The position numbers and the translations under genes were made by a program. 64,000 bases of DNA from Paraburkholderia phenoliruptrix. GTDB taxonomy: Bacteria; Pseudomonadota; Gammaproteobacteria; Burkholderiales; Burkholderiaceae. Position 1 is the stretch's first letter. Every line of letters starts with the position of its first letter. The notes under the pieces are model-generated. The model was not told where the DNA came from, did not search any database, and saw only the letters and a program-made list of their open reading frames with translations. The stretch covers positions 124,001 through 188,000 of the forward strand of contig NZ_JAEUAV010000007.1 in NCBI RefSeq assembly GCF_019511605.1, given 5' to 3'. This document shows, in pieces, positions 48,501 through 58,438 of the stretch.

Positions 48501-50018
48501 CTACAGAGACTTGCGCAGGTTGACTGCCGGGATTCTGAGCGCTTCGCGATATTTCGCCACGGTGCGCCGTGCGACCACGAAGCCCTGTTCCGCCAGCAGT
48601 TCGGCTATGCGGCTGTCTGAGAGAGGCGTTTTTGCGTTTTCCGCTCCTATCAGTTGCTTGATGAGCGCGCGAATGGCCGTTGAAGACGCCGCGCCGCCCG
48701 TATCCGTCGAAACATGCGAACCGAAGAAGTATTTGAACTCAAGCGTCCCGAACGGGGTGAGCATGTACTTACCGGTTGTCACACGCGAGACAGTTGACTC
48801 GTGTAGGCCCAGCGTATCAGCAATTTCCCGCAAAACCAAGGGGCGCATGGCAATTTCGCCGTGCACAAAAAAGCTCTTTTGACGCTCGACAATGGCCTGC
48901 GCGACCCGCAGGATTGTTTCGAAACGCTGCTGGATATTCTTGATCAGCCAGCGCGCCTCTTGCAGTTGCTGGCGCAACGAACCGCTGCCCGGATCGCCCC
49001 GGTTATTGCGCAGAATGTTGGCGTACAGGTGGTTGATGCGCAGCTTCGGCACGACCTCGGGATTCAGTTCGGCCTGCCAGCCCTGGGCGGTTTTGCGCAC
49101 CATGATGTCCGGCACCACGTAGTCCGCCTCGGCCTTGCCGTATGCGGCGCCCGGAAACGGCTCCAGTGAGCGGATCAGTGCGTGCGCGGCGCGCAGGTCG
49201 TCGTCGCTGGCTTTCAAATGCTTGCGCAGCCGCGTGAAATCGCGCGCGGCCAGCAGTTCCAGATAATGGGCAACGATGTCGAGCGCCAATGCCCGCGTGG
49301 GCGTTGGCTCGAGCCGCAGCAATTGCAGCTTCAGGCATTCGGACGCCGAGCGCGCGCCGACGCCCGCCGGGTCGAAGCTGTGCAGCAGCGCGAGTGCCGC
49401 GTTCAGTTCGTCGAGATCCACTTCTAGCTCTTGCGGCAGGTCGGCAAGCACTTCTTCGAGCGTGGCGGCAAGGTAGCCGTCGTCGTCGAGCGATTCGATC
49501 AGAAAGGTGACCAGCGCGCGGTCGCGCTGACCGGCCTGAGTCACGCGCAATTGCGCCATCAGGTGATCGCGCAGCGAAGTACTCGATTCGTGAATTTGCA
49601 GCGGCGGCAGGTCGTCGTCGTCGGAGGCGTTGCCGGAGCGGCCGTAGTCGTCGAGGTTCCACTGTGACGCGTCGCCGTTGCCGTCGCCCGCGAGGCCGTT
49701 GTACTCGTCCACGCTTTGCGGCTCGCCGCTCTCCGAGCGCTCGCTGCTGCTAGAGGACGACGACGAGCCGTTGCCGCCCATCTGATCGGGCGGCGTGGCC
49801 GAGCCGGGTGCCTGCGCGATCAGCGAGCCGTCGGCGGCCACGCGAAGCGGGCTCGCAATCCAGTCGTCCTCGTTTTCGAGCAGCGGATTCTGCGAGATCG
49901 CCGTTGCCACTTCCTGCTGCAGTTCGAGCGTGGACAGCTGAAGCAGCCGGATGGACTGCTGCAGTTGCGGGGTCAACGCAAGATGCTGCGATAGGCGGAG
50001 TTGGAGGCTGGCTTTCAT
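48501..50018 (-). CDS. rpoN: RNA polymerase sigma-54 factor RpoN
   Basis: A 505-residue sigma-54. The glutamine-rich activator region I is [22 protein letters not shown] at residues 5-26. An acidic variable region follows (about 65-135). The core-binding domain comes next, and the C-terminal RpoN box, which recognises the -24 element, is [10 protein letters not shown] near residue 488. It directs nitrogen, motility and alternative carbon genes with enhancer-binding proteins. The ATG at 50018 gives the standard N-terminus. Confidence 0.97.
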   Translation of the reverse strand: MKASLQLRLSQHLALTPQLQQSIRLLQLSTLELQQEVATAISQNPLLENEDDWIASPLRVAADGSLIAQAPGSATPPDQMGGNGSSSSSSSSERSESGEPQSVDEYNGLAGDGNGDASQWNLDDYGRSGNASDDDDLPPLQIHESSTSLRDHLMAQLRVTQAGQRDRALVTFLIESLDDDGYLAATLEEVLADLPQELEVDLDELNAALALLHSFDPAGVGARSASECLKLQLLRLEPTPTRALALDIVAHYLELLAARDFTRLRKHLKASDDDLRAAHALIRSLEPFPGAAYGKAEADYVVPDIMVRKTAQGWQAELNPEVVPKLRINHLYANILRNNRGDPGSGSLRQQLQEARWLIKNIQQRFETILRVAQAIVERQKSFFVHGEIAMRPLVLREIADTLGLHESTVSRVTTGKYMLTPFGTLEFKYFFGSHVSTDTGGAASSTAIRALIKQLIGAENAKTPLSDSRIAELLAEQGFVVARRTVAKYREALRIPAVNLRKSL

Positions 50019-50130
50019 GGCAAGTTCAGATTCATTGTAGAGAGTTTGCCACGACCGCGATACCTTGCGAATTCGCAATTACACATGCGTCCGCTTTTGA
50101 TGGCGCCAGGGCGCGAGCCCGCCCGGCGCG

Positions 50131-50178
50131 AGAACGCCCAGCAGAACGCCCAGCAGAACGCCTGGAACAACGCCGAGG
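50131..50178. repeat. Four units of a 12-bp tandem repeat
   Basis: AGAACGCCCAGC occurs twice perfectly (50131 and 50143), followed by two diverged units (AGAACGCCTGGA, ACAACGCCGAGG). It lies in the 215-bp gap between lptB and rpoN. Confidence 0.85.
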
Positions 50179-50233
50179 ACAACGAGTGCAAAACGGCGGC
50201 AGCGCGTGCGGCGCCGCCGTTTCCCGACTGCGC

Positions 50234-51019
50234 TTACATGCGGAAATGCTCGCCCAGATAGACGCGCCGCACGCTTTCGTTTTCGATGATTTCGCTCGGC
50301 GCGCCGGCCGCGAGCACGCTGCCGTCGCTGATGATGTATGCGTGATCGCAGATGCCGAGCGTTTCTCGCACGTTGTGATCGGTGATTAGCACGCCAATAT
50401 TGCGCTGCTTCAGAAATTTGACGATTTTCTGGATCTCGAGCACCGCGATCGGGTCGACGCCCGCGAACGGTTCGTCGAGCAGAATGAAGCTCGGGTTGGT
50501 GGCGAGCGCCCGCGCGATTTCCACCCGGCGACGCTCGCCGCCCGACAGCGAAAGCGCCGGATTTTCACGCAAATGCGCGATTTGCAGTTCGTCGAGCAGC
50601 GCTTCCGTACGGCTCGTGATGGCGTCTTTGGACAGGCGCTTGCCGTTTTCCTCGTGCTGTAGTTGCAGCACGGCGCGAATGTTTTCCTCGACGGAAAGCT
50701 TGCGGAACACCGACGCTTCCTGCGGCAGATATGAAAGCCCGAGCGAAGCGCGCTTGTGGATGGGCAACAGGCTGATGGACTTGCCGTCCAGGTCGATGTC
50801 GCCGGCGTCGAGCGGCACGAGTCCGACGATCATGTAGAACGACGTGGTCTTGCCCGCGCCGTTCGGGCCGAGCAGACCCACCACCTCGCCGCTTTTCACA
50901 TCGAGAGAAACGTCTTTGACGACCGTGCGCGACCCGTAGCGCTTCTTCAGATTACGTACGACCAGCGAACTGCTCGTGCCCGCCGGCTTGCGATTGGGAA
51001 GGGACGCTGAGGTACTCAC
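50234..51019 (-). CDS. lptB: LPS export ABC transporter ATP-binding protein LptB
   Basis: The 261-residue ATPase powers LPS extraction by LptB2FG. It has Walker [12 protein letters not shown], the Q-loop region [18 protein letters not shown], the signature [15 protein letters not shown] and Walker [15 protein letters not shown] short N-terminal extension precedes the ABC domain. It overlaps lptA by 4 bp, so the two are coupled. The LptF and LptG permease genes are not in this window. Confidence 0.97.
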   Translation of the reverse strand: MSTSASLPNRKPAGTSSSLVVRNLKKRYGSRTVVKDVSLDVKSGEVVGLLGPNGAGKTTSFYMIVGLVPLDAGDIDLDGKSISLLPIHKRASLGLSYLPQEASVFRKLSVEENIRAVLQLQHEENGKRLSKDAITSRTEALLDELQIAHLRENPALSLSGGERRRVEIARALATNPSFILLDEPFAGVDPIAVLEIQKIVKFLKQRNIGVLITDHNVRETLGICDHAYIISDGSVLAAGAPSEIIENESVRRVYLGEHFRM

Positions 51020-51687
51020 TGATTCGGCGCTCCCTGAATAGAGGTGGACGGCGCGAGCGTGGCCGACGCGCCGTTCAGCGGCGCGGCGCCGCCGTTGCGC
51101 GGCGACAGCATGGCGCGCACGCGACCGGTGGGATTGCCCGGGCCGGCGACGTCCTTGCCTGCCTTCGCGGTGTAGAAGTCTTTCTGGCCGTCATAGGTGA
51201 TGACGCTGCCGTGCACCTGATCCATCACCGTAGAAAGGCCCTGCAGGCGCTTGACCGTAGCATTCGTGGTGAGCGTGGTCAGGTCCTGCTTGCCGTCGTA
51301 GTCGATACGAACGGCCGTGCCTTCGATGTATTCGTCGAGACCTTCGCGCTTCTGGCGGAAATACGACAGGTTGCCGCCGCTCGAGGTGCCGGTCGCGTAC
51401 TGATAGCCCTGCGGGTCCTGGGTGACTTCGACACGGTCGGCCTTGATCATGATCGTGCCCTTGGTGGCGACCACATGGCCGGTGAAAATGTTGACCTGTT
51501 TGAGGTCGTCGTAAGTCATGTTGTCCGCTTCGATATTGAGCGGCTTGTCCTTGTCGGCGCGGTCCGCGTGCGCGAGCGGCGCGAAGCCGGCAAGCGGCAA
51601 CGCGACCAGCAGCGCAGCGAGTGCGGCGCGGCACGCGGACAGGGTGCGCGAGCGGCCGGTATCAAAACGGGGGAACGATTCGTTCAT
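51016..51687 (-). CDS. lptA: LPS transport periplasmic protein LptA
   Basis: The 223-residue OstA-domain protein forms the periplasmic bridge that carries LPS to the outer membrane. A signal peptide ending in LAHA-DR is followed by the beta-jellyroll with [25 protein letters not shown] strands (about 45-175). A low-complexity C-terminal tail ends in QGAPNQ. It is preceded by lptC and followed by lptB, as in most proteobacteria. Confidence 0.94.
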   Translation of the reverse strand: MNESFPRFDTGRSRTLSACRAALAALLVALPLAGFAPLAHADRADKDKPLNIEADNMTYDDLKQVNIFTGHVVATKGTIMIKADRVEVTQDPQGYQYATGTSSGGNLSYFRQKREGLDEYIEGTAVRIDYDGKQDLTTLTTNATVKRLQGLSTVMDQVHGSVITYDGQKDFYTAKAGKDVAGPGNPTGRVRAMLSPRNGGAAPLNGASATLAPSTSIQGAPNQ

Positions 51688-51708
51688 GCAGTCACGCCTG
51701 GAATGGGA

Positions 51709-52320
51709 TTACCCGGGTTGTCTGGGCGAGCTGCCGCCGCCGTCGGACGCGGCGATCGCGCCTTTCACGTTGCCGAAGAGCTGCATGACCCGGGTGACGT
51801 TGTTGTAATTCATGCCGCTGGCTGTCATCACGGACACGCCGCGCTGAAGTTTAACCGGCTTTTCCGTCTCGATCACATCGTCGTTCACGAGCACGCGGAA
51901 ATGCTCGGAGTCGGCCTGCATCTGCGGGTCGCCGTTGCCGGCCGAGCGCACGATACGGGCGTTGCCGTACAGGTCGACGATGGACGCGTCGCCATTCACC
52001 CGGCCGGTGTCGCCGGTCGCGGTGACTATCGGCTTGCCTGGCTGGAACGCGCGCATCGCGGGTTTCACGAGGTCGCTGAGTTCGTCGTCTTCATAATGAA
52101 TCAGCGACTGCGCGGTCAGGCGATACTGCGTTGCGCCCGACTGATCGAGTTCCGAAACCGAGAACTTGTCGGCGAAGTAGTCCGGCGTGTGCTCTTTGGG
52201 ACGCAGCGGGCGGTCGCCCTGGCGCGGCAGCGTGGCTTGCAGCAGCCACCATGTGATGCCCGCGAGGGCCGCCATAGCGACGAGCGGAATCAGCGATGTG
52301 AAGCGAAACTGGTTATTCAT
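51709..52320 (-). CDS. lptC: LPS export protein LptC
   Basis: The 203-residue bitopic protein receives LPS from LptBFG and passes it to LptA. One N-terminal membrane helix (about 8-24) is followed by the periplasmic jellyroll. Sequence is poorly conserved across species, but length, topology and position between kdsC and lptA identify it. Its start overlaps the kdsC stop by 4 bp. Confidence 0.9.
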   Translation of the reverse strand: MNNQFRFTSLIPLVAMAALAGITWWLLQATLPRQGDRPLRPKEHTPDYFADKFSVSELDQSGATQYRLTAQSLIHYEDDELSDLVKPAMRAFQPGKPIVTATGDTGRVNGDASIVDLYGNARIVRSAGNGDPQMQADSEHFRVLVNDDVIETEKPVKLQRGVSVMTASGMNYNNVTRVMQLFGNVKGAIAASDGGGSSPRQPG

Positions 52321-52877
52321 CCGACGAGGCCCCGCTGTTCGCCGCTACAGGCGGCCGCGAGCAGCGCCTCGTACTTGTGCTGGGCGCGCAGCAGGATGTC
52401 GCACAGTTCGCGCGCTGCGCCGTGGCCGCCGCGCGCCTCGCTCACCCAGTGCGCGCGCGCGATCACTTCAGGATGCGAATTGGCCGGAGCGGCCGCAAAG
52501 CCCACCTTCAGCATCACGCCGAGGTCGACCCAGTCGTCGCCCATATAACCGCATTGTTCGGCGCTCATGCCGGTGGCTTCGAGCAGTTCCGCAAACGCTT
52601 GCGGCTTGTTCTCAATGCCCTGATACACGTGCGTAATGTGCATTTCCTTCGCGCGCGCCGCGACGATGCCCGATTTGCGGCCGGTGATGATGGCGGTTTC
52701 AATGCCGGCCTGGCGCAACAGCTTCATGCCGTGGCCGTCCATTGAATTGAAGCCTTTCATCGTGTCGCCTTCCGCCGTGAAGAGCAGGCCGCCGTCGGTG
52801 AGCACGCCGTCGACGTCGAAAATCATCAGCTTCACGCGGCTTGCGCGTTCGGTAGCGGTAGGGGGCGCGACGGCCAT
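52317..52877 (-). CDS. kdsC: 3-deoxy-D-manno-octulosonate 8-phosphate phosphatase KdsC
   Basis: A 186-residue HAD-superfamily phosphatase that makes free KDO. The catalytic motif I is FDVDGVLTDG near residue 20. ITGRKSGIVAARAKEM provides motif II-type residues, and GDDWVDLGVM holds the metal-binding Asp pair. There is no cap domain, as in the C0 type. It abuts kdsD at one shared base, so KDO synthesis genes are coupled to the LPS export genes. Confidence 0.96.
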   Translation of the reverse strand: MAVAPPTATERASRVKLMIFDVDGVLTDGGLLFTAEGDTMKGFNSMDGHGMKLLRQAGIETAIITGRKSGIVAARAKEMHITHVYQGIENKPQAFAELLEATGMSAEQCGYMGDDWVDLGVMLKVGFAAAPANSHPEVIARAHWVSEARGGHGAARELCDILLRAQHKYEALLAAACSGEQRGLVG

Positions 52878-53860
52878 CAGATCACCTTCTTTGAAAACAG
52901 GTCGTGCATGTTGAGCGCGCCGATCAGCTTGCCCGCTTCGTCGACGACCAGCATCTGATTGATGCGGTGGCGCTCCATCAGTTCCACTGCTTCGACCGCG
53001 AGATGGTCCGGACCGATGGTGCGCGGGTCGGCGGTCATCACGGCGGCGATGGACAGCGCGCGAAAATCGCCGTCGCGCTCCAGCACGCGGCGCAAGTCGC
53101 CGTCGGTGAAAATGCCTTTCACGCGGTCTTCGCTATCGACAATCGCGGTCATGCCCATGCGCTTGGCCGTCAACTGGAAGAGCGCGTCACGCACGGTGGC
53201 CTCGGGCATGACCTTAGGCACCTGGTCGCCGGTGCGCATGACGTCGCTGACATAGGTGAGCAGACGCCGGCCGAGCGCGCCGCCCGGATGCGAGCGCGCG
53301 AAATCGTCGCGGCCAAAACCGCGCGCGTCGAGCACCGCGACCGCAAGCGCGTCGCCGAGCGCGAGTGCCGCAGTGGTGCTCGCGGTGGGCGCAAGATTCA
53401 TCGGGCAAGCTTCTTTGGCGACGCCCGAATTCAGATGGACGTCCGCGAGTTTCGCGAGACTCGACGACGGGCGTCCGGTCATTGCAATCAGCTTCGCGCC
53501 AAGCCGTTTGATGAGCGGCAGGATGGCCACGAGTTCCTCGGTCTCACCGGAATTGGATAGCGCGAGGAAGACGTCGTCGGCGGTCACCATGCCGAGGTCG
53601 CCGTGGCTTGCTTCTGCGGGATGCACGAAAAAGGCCGGTGTGCCCGTACTCGCGAGCGTGGCCGCGAGCTTGCGCGCCACATGCCCCGATTTGCCGATGC
53701 CGGAAACGACCACGCGCCCACGGCAACCCAGGATGAAGTCCACCGCCCCGACGAAGGCGCCGTCGAGCTGGTCGCGAAGCGCGCGCACGGCGTCCGCTTC
53801 AATGTCGAGCACGTCGCGAGCGAGCGCAAGTGCCCGGTCGCCATTGATTTTCGCTATCAT
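52877..53860 (-). CDS. kdsD: Arabinose-5-phosphate isomerase KdsD
   Basis: A 327-residue enzyme converting ribulose-5-P to arabinose-5-P, the first step of KDO synthesis. An N-terminal SIS domain (about 30-175) has VVSGIGKSGHVARKLAATL and SNSGETEELV. Two CBS domains follow (about 205-325), which bind regulatory nucleotides. The ATG at 53860 begins MIAKINGD. An upstream in-frame start (53926) has no family similarity. Confidence 0.95.
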   Translation of the reverse strand: MIAKINGDRALALARDVLDIEADAVRALRDQLDGAFVGAVDFILGCRGRVVVSGIGKSGHVARKLAATLASTGTPAFFVHPAEASHGDLGMVTADDVFLALSNSGETEELVAILPLIKRLGAKLIAMTGRPSSSLAKLADVHLNSGVAKEACPMNLAPTASTTAALALGDALAVAVLDARGFGRDDFARSHPGGALGRRLLTYVSDVMRTGDQVPKVMPEATVRDALFQLTAKRMGMTAIVDSEDRVKGIFTDGDLRRVLERDGDFRALSIAAVMTADPRTIGPDHLAVEAVELMERHRINQMLVVDEAGKLIGALNMHDLFSKKVI

Positions 53861-54033
53861 TCGCGAAGTATAGCAAAGGCGCCTGTTCGCCGCGCCGGGC
53901 CTGCTGTGCATCGCGGCTGCCTTCATCGCCTTCTTTATCGCCCCCTGTAACGGCCCCTCAACCTTGTCGCACGGCCTCTCGCGTGCACGGTTCCGCTGAC
54001 GAACGAGGACGCTTCACCCATGCGTTTTTGCCG

Positions 54034-56037
54034 ATGATTTCCCCGCTGGAAATGACGCTCTTCCTGCTGCTGGCATCAGTAGCGGGCGTGGTGATTTTTC
54101 GCTTTCTGAATCTTCCGCCGATGCTCGGTTATCTGAGCGTCGGCATTGTTGTCGGCCCGAATGCGCTCGGCCTCGTGCCCGATTCCGTTGGCGCGCAGAA
54201 CCTCGCGGAATTCGGCGTCGTGTTTCTGATGTTTTCCATCGGCCTCGAGTTTTCGCTCGCGAAGCTGCGCTCCATGCGCCGCCTCGTGTTCGGGCTCGGC
54301 CTTCTGCAAGTGCTAGGCACCATAGTGGTCGCGGTGTCGCTCGGCTTCATGTTCGAGCGCTGGGTGCATATCAAGTGGCAGGCGAGCATCGCGCTGGGCG
54401 GCGCGCTGGCCATGTCGTCCACGGCGATTGTCAGCAAGATGCTTGCGGAGCGCCTCGAGATCGAGACCGAGCACGGCCGCAATATCTTCGGCGTGCTGCT
54501 GTTCCAGGACCTCGCAGTCGTGCCGCTTCTGATCATCATTTCGGCGCTGGGCGGAGATTCGAAGGACCTCGTGAGCTCGCTCGGCGTCGCGGCGATCAAG
54601 ATCGTCGTCGCGCTGTCGCTGCTGCTGATCGTCGGGCAGCGTTTCATGACGCGCTGGTTCAACGTGGTCGCGCGGCGCCGTTCGCAGGAACTGTTCATTC
54701 TCAATCTGCTGCTCGTCACGCTCGGCGCAGCCTTCATCACGGACAAGTTCGGACTTTCGCTCGCACTGGGCGCGTTCATCGCCGGCATGCTGATCGCGGA
54801 GACGCCGTATCGCCATCAGGTGGAAGAAGACATCAAGCCGTTTCGCGACGTGCTGCTCGGGCTCTTCTTCATCACCACGGGCATGCTGCTGAACCCGCTC
54901 GTGATCTGGCAGCATCCGTTCGTCGTGCTTGGCTTCCTGATCGGGCCGACCTTGCTGAAGGTGGTGATGATCACCGGGCTCTCGCGCCTGTTCGGCGCGT
55001 CGCCGGGCGTCGCGATGCGCACCGGCATTGGCCTCGCGCAAGCCGGCGAGTTCGGTTTCGTGCTGCTGAATCTGATTCTCGACAAGCATCTTGTCGATGC
55101 CACGCTGTTGCAGGCGATTCTCGCGGCGATGCTGCTGTCGATGCTCGCCGCGCCGTTCCTGATCCAGAACGCCGATCGCATCGTGCTGCGCCTGTCGTCG
55201 ACCGAATGGATGATGCAGTCCCTGCAGATGACGCGCATCGCGACCCAGAGCCTGAAACAAAGCGGCCACGTGATCATTTGCGGCTATGGCCGCTCGGGTC
55301 AGAATCTTGCGCGCATGCTGGAGAACGAAGGCCTGTCGTATGTCGCGCTCGACCTCGACCCGGACCGTGTACAGGCGGCAGCGGCCGCGGGCGAGTCCGT
55401 GGTGTTCGGCGACGCGGGGCGGCGCGAGTCGCTGCTCGCAGCCGGCATTCACCGCGCAGCGGCGATCGCCATCACCTATGCGAATACGCCGTCGGCGCTG
55501 CGCGTGTTGCACAACATTCACGAACTCGAGCCTACTTTGCCGGTCATCGTTCGTACCGTCGACGACGCCGATCTCGAGAAACTGCTTGCCGCGGGCGCGA
55601 CCGAGGTGATTCCGGAAATCGTCGAAGGCAGCCTGATGCTCGCGTCCCACACGCTCGTGGTGATGGGCGTGCCGATGCGCCGCGTGGTGCGCCGGGTGGA
55701 GGAAATGCGCGACGAGCGCTATGCGCTGCTGCGCGGCTATTTCCACGGCGCGGACGACATGGACGACGACGACGGCCACGAACAGGTGCGGCTACAATCG
55801 GTTCCGGTCGACGAGAGTGCCGACGCGGTCGGCCGCACGCTCGCCGATCTGGGCCTTTACGAACTCGGCGTGGAAGTGACGGCGATTCGCCGGCACGGCA
55901 TTCGCGGCGTGGAGCCCGACCCGTCGACCAAGCTCCGCGCGAGCGACATCGTCGTGCTGCGCGGCTTGCCCGAGCAACTGGCGCAAGCCGAGGAGAGGCT
56001 TTCGAAACATCGTCGCGCGGGTGCCGCCGCGGCCTAG
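54034..56037 (+). CDS. Monovalent cation:proton antiporter-2 family protein (KefB/KefC-type)
   Basis: A 667-residue protein. The N-terminal 390 residues form about 12 membrane helices of the CPA2 family, with the characteristic NLPPMLGYLSVGIVVGP near residue 23. An RCK/TrkA-N nucleotide-binding domain (about 410-525) has ICGYGRSGQNLARML. A C-terminal TrkA-C domain lies at about 585-660. It should exchange potassium or sodium for protons under NAD(H) or glutathione control. The ion is not decidable from sequence. It is divergent from kdsD, as in other proteobacteria. Confidence 0.93.
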   Translation: MISPLEMTLFLLLASVAGVVIFRFLNLPPMLGYLSVGIVVGPNALGLVPDSVGAQNLAEFGVVFLMFSIGLEFSLAKLRSMRRLVFGLGLLQVLGTIVVAVSLGFMFERWVHIKWQASIALGGALAMSSTAIVSKMLAERLEIETEHGRNIFGVLLFQDLAVVPLLIIISALGGDSKDLVSSLGVAAIKIVVALSLLLIVGQRFMTRWFNVVARRRSQELFILNLLLVTLGAAFITDKFGLSLALGAFIAGMLIAETPYRHQVEEDIKPFRDVLLGLFFITTGMLLNPLVIWQHPFVVLGFLIGPTLLKVVMITGLSRLFGASPGVAMRTGIGLAQAGEFGFVLLNLILDKHLVDATLLQAILAAMLLSMLAAPFLIQNADRIVLRLSSTEWMMQSLQMTRIATQSLKQSGHVIICGYGRSGQNLARMLENEGLSYVALDLDPDRVQAAAAAGESVVFGDAGRRESLLAAGIHRAAAIAITYANTPSALRVLHNIHELEPTLPVIVRTVDDADLEKLLAAGATEVIPEIVEGSLMLASHTLVVMGVPMRRVVRRVEEMRDERYALLRGYFHGADDMDDDDGHEQVRLQSVPVDESADAVGRTLADLGLYELGVEVTAIRRHGIRGVEPDPSTKLRASDIVVLRGLPEQLAQAEERLSKHRRAGAAAA

Positions 56038-56115
56038 TCAAGGTGCGGCACGGTTTGCCCGGGCGCCGCTGATTCAGCTTTTCATGGGACCTCGCGGGGT
56101 CCATCCGGAGACATC

Positions 56116-56682
56116 ATGTCAAACGCGCTGGCGAGCGCGCCGCTCGACGCGGCCGACTACATCAAGAGTCACATTCGCACCGTTGCCGACTGGCCGCAGC
56201 CGGGCGTGCAGTTTCGCGACATCACGCCGCTTCTGCGCGAACCGAAGTCGCTGCGTGTGCTGATCGACCTGTTCGTGCAGCGGTATATCGACGCGCAGCT
56301 CGACTACGTTGCCGGGCTCGACGCACGCGGGTTCATCATCGGGCCGATTCTCGCCTATGAACTGAACCTCGGTTTCATTCCGATCCGCAAGCAGGGCAAA
56401 CTGCCGTACAAGCGCGCGTCGCAGTCGTATGAACTCGAGTATGGCACCGCCACCGTCGAGATTCACGAGGACGCGTGCAAGCCGGGCGACCGCGTAGTGA
56501 TCATGGACGACCTGATCGCGACCGGCGGCACGATGATGGCCGGCAAGATTCTGCTGGAGCGGCTCGGCGCGGTCGTGGTGGAGGGCGCGGCGATTATCGA
56601 CCTGCCCGAACTCGGCGGCTCGAAGCTGCTCGCGGGCGGCGGTTTGCCGCTGTACACGGTGACGAGCTTCGCAGGCCACTGA
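56116..56682 (+). CDS. apt: Adenine phosphoribosyltransferase
   Basis: The 188-residue type I phosphoribosyltransferase salvages adenine to [22 protein letters not shown] sequence near residue 62 is the adenine and PRPP region. The PRPP-binding loop is [14 protein letters not shown] near 130. It has the typical Apt N-terminus [25 protein letters not shown]. The flanking genes are unrelated. Confidence 0.95.
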   Translation: MSNALASAPLDAADYIKSHIRTVADWPQPGVQFRDITPLLREPKSLRVLIDLFVQRYIDAQLDYVAGLDARGFIIGPILAYELNLGFIPIRKQGKLPYKRASQSYELEYGTATVEIHEDACKPGDRVVIMDDLIATGGTMMAGKILLERLGAVVVEGAAIIDLPELGGSKLLAGGGLPLYTVTSFAGH

Positions 56683-56819
56683 GCGCAGGGCGTCGCGGCC
56701 GGTGCGGCGGGCTGCTCATCCGCTGAGGTTTGCTCGGAGTGCGCCTCGCGTGCACTTGAGGTCTGCTTCGGGTCCACCGTGGCGGCAGCTTCCGGCATAA
56801 AGAAAGGTAGATAGCAATC

Positions 56820-57434
56820 GTGCCCAACTTCGCGTTGTTTCTCGCTACATCAATTGCCATCACGATGGCGCCGGGTCCAGACAATCTGCAAGTGCTGGCG
56901 CGCGGCATCTCGCAGGGCCGCGCGGCGGGCCTCGTCGCGGCGCTTGGCTTTGCGGCGGGCATCACGTTTCACACGACACTCGCTGCGCTCGGCGTGGCCG
57001 CGCTGCTGCGCTCATCGCCGCTGGCGTTTCACGCGATCAAGCTTGCCGGCGCCGCCTATCTGATCTGGATCGGCATCAAGGCGCTGCGCAGCCAGGGCCT
57101 CGCGACCGCTCACGAACGCGCGCCCCAACCGTTGCTCAGCGTGTTTCGCCAAAGCGTGTTCGGCAATCTGCTCAATCCGAAAGTGACGCTTTTTTTCGTC
57201 GTGTTTCTGCCGCAATTCGTGCAGACCGATGGTGCGCAAAGCGTCACCGTGCAGATGCTCGAGCTCGGTGCGCTCTTCATGTTGCAGACGCTGGTGGTGT
57301 TTTCGCTGTTCGGCGTCTGTGCGGGGATGATCGGCGCATGGTTGAGGCGTCGCCCGCGCGTGGGCGTGTGGCTCGACCGTCTTGCCGGTGCCACTTTCAT
57401 CGCGCTCGGCATTCGTGTCGCGTTGCGCGATTGA
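56820..57434 (+). CDS. LysE/RhtB family amino-acid exporter
   Basis: A 204-residue membrane protein with six helices, starting from GTG at 56820. The N-terminal motif SIAITMAPGPDNLQVLARGISQGRAAGL is typical of the LysE/RhtB exporters, as is the helix-4 segment FGNLLNPKVTLFFVVFLPQF. These proteins export amino acids or related metabolites; the substrate is unknown. It lies 62 bp before the Nudix gene. Confidence 0.9.
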   Translation: MPNFALFLATSIAITMAPGPDNLQVLARGISQGRAAGLVAALGFAAGITFHTTLAALGVAALLRSSPLAFHAIKLAGAAYLIWIGIKALRSQGLATAHERAPQPLLSVFRQSVFGNLLNPKVTLFFVVFLPQFVQTDGAQSVTVQMLELGALFMLQTLVVFSLFGVCAGMIGAWLRRRPRVGVWLDRLAGATFIALGIRVALRD

Positions 57435-57495
57435 ACGGCGAGTGGTTTTTCCGTGCGCTGAGTGCCGCGCGTTTGCCGAAAGTCTGGAGTATCGA

Positions 57496-58371
57496 ATGAG
57501 TTTGCCTTGCCTTACTGCCGCGCGCCGCTTCGACGTTGGCGCGCATCTGCCGTTCTGGATCGACGCCGAACAGGTCGGCTGGATTCGCTCGGGCGACGTG
57601 CATCTGCTCGAGCGCTGGCCCGACGTGTTCGAAATCAACGGCACGCGCGTCACGCTCGCGCCTGCCTTCAATACCGTCGATCTTCGCAGCGCGGCGCTCG
57701 CTTCCGTGATCGGCGCGCTCGCGGGGCAGGGGCGCATTCCCGGCTGGCGCAACGAGACCTACGCGATCCGCAACGCGTTCGACGCGCGGCCGCTCGCGTA
57801 CATCGAGCGCGCGGCGTCGCGCTTCTTCGGCACGATGACCTACGCGGTGCACCTGAACGGCGTCGTAGAATACGCACATGGCGGCGCGCCCGGCGGAGCG
57901 CCGCGCTTATGGATCGCGCGCCGCAGCGAAACCAAGGCGACCGATCCGGGCATGCTCGACAATGTGGTGGCGGGCGGGATCGGCTGGGGCTTCAGCGTGG
58001 AGACGACGATCGTCAAGGAGTGCTGGGAAGAAGCCGGCATTCCCGAAGAGATCGCCGTGCGCGCCGTCGCGGGCCGCACCGCGCATGTGCTGCAATCGTT
58101 GCCGGAGGGCACCCAGGCCGAGCAGATTTTCATCTACGACCTCGTGTTGCCGGCCGACTTCGTGCCGCGCAATCAGGACGGCGAAGTGGGCGAGCATCGC
58201 CTTGCGCGCATTGACGAAGTGGCGCGCTGGATCGAAGAAGGGGCGATGACCGTCGACGCGAGTCTCGCTACGCTCGACTGCCTGCTGCGCCGCCGCTGGA
58301 TAGACGAAGAAGCGTGCGCGGGCATAGAAACCCTGTTCGCGCCGCCGCTGCCGGCGGTACGCGCGCTGTAA
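57496..58371 (+). CDS. Nudix hydrolase with DUF4743 domain
   Basis: A 291-residue protein. The first 115 residues form a DUF4743 domain and the rest a Nudix hydrolase, as in the thiamine-diphosphate-phosphatase-like Tnr3/YJR142W group. The Nudix box spans GGIGWGFSVETTIVKECWEEAGI near residue 157. It keeps the metal-binding EE of KECWEEAG, but the usual Glu at position 7 is Phe and the Arg at position 15 is Lys, as is common in this subgroup. Substrate is unknown. The ATG at 57496 is preceded by TGGAG. Confidence 0.85.
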   Translation: MSLPCLTAARRFDVGAHLPFWIDAEQVGWIRSGDVHLLERWPDVFEINGTRVTLAPAFNTVDLRSAALASVIGALAGQGRIPGWRNETYAIRNAFDARPLAYIERAASRFFGTMTYAVHLNGVVEYAHGGAPGGAPRLWIARRSETKATDPGMLDNVVAGGIGWGFSVETTIVKECWEEAGIPEEIAVRAVAGRTAHVLQSLPEGTQAEQIFIYDLVLPADFVPRNQDGEVGEHRLARIDEVARWIEEGAMTVDASLATLDCLLRRRWIDEEACAGIETLFAPPLPAVRAL

Positions 58372-58438
58372 CGCCCAAGCCGCGCACCATGCAGCAACAC
58401 GAACAAACCACGCATTGAAGAAGGGAGTCACCCAGGTC

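Noticed and set aside
54313..55779. Minus-strand open frame opposite the KefB-type antiporter
   Set aside because: Highly charged, motif-free translation antisense to a well-supported membrane transporter with a nucleotide-binding domain.
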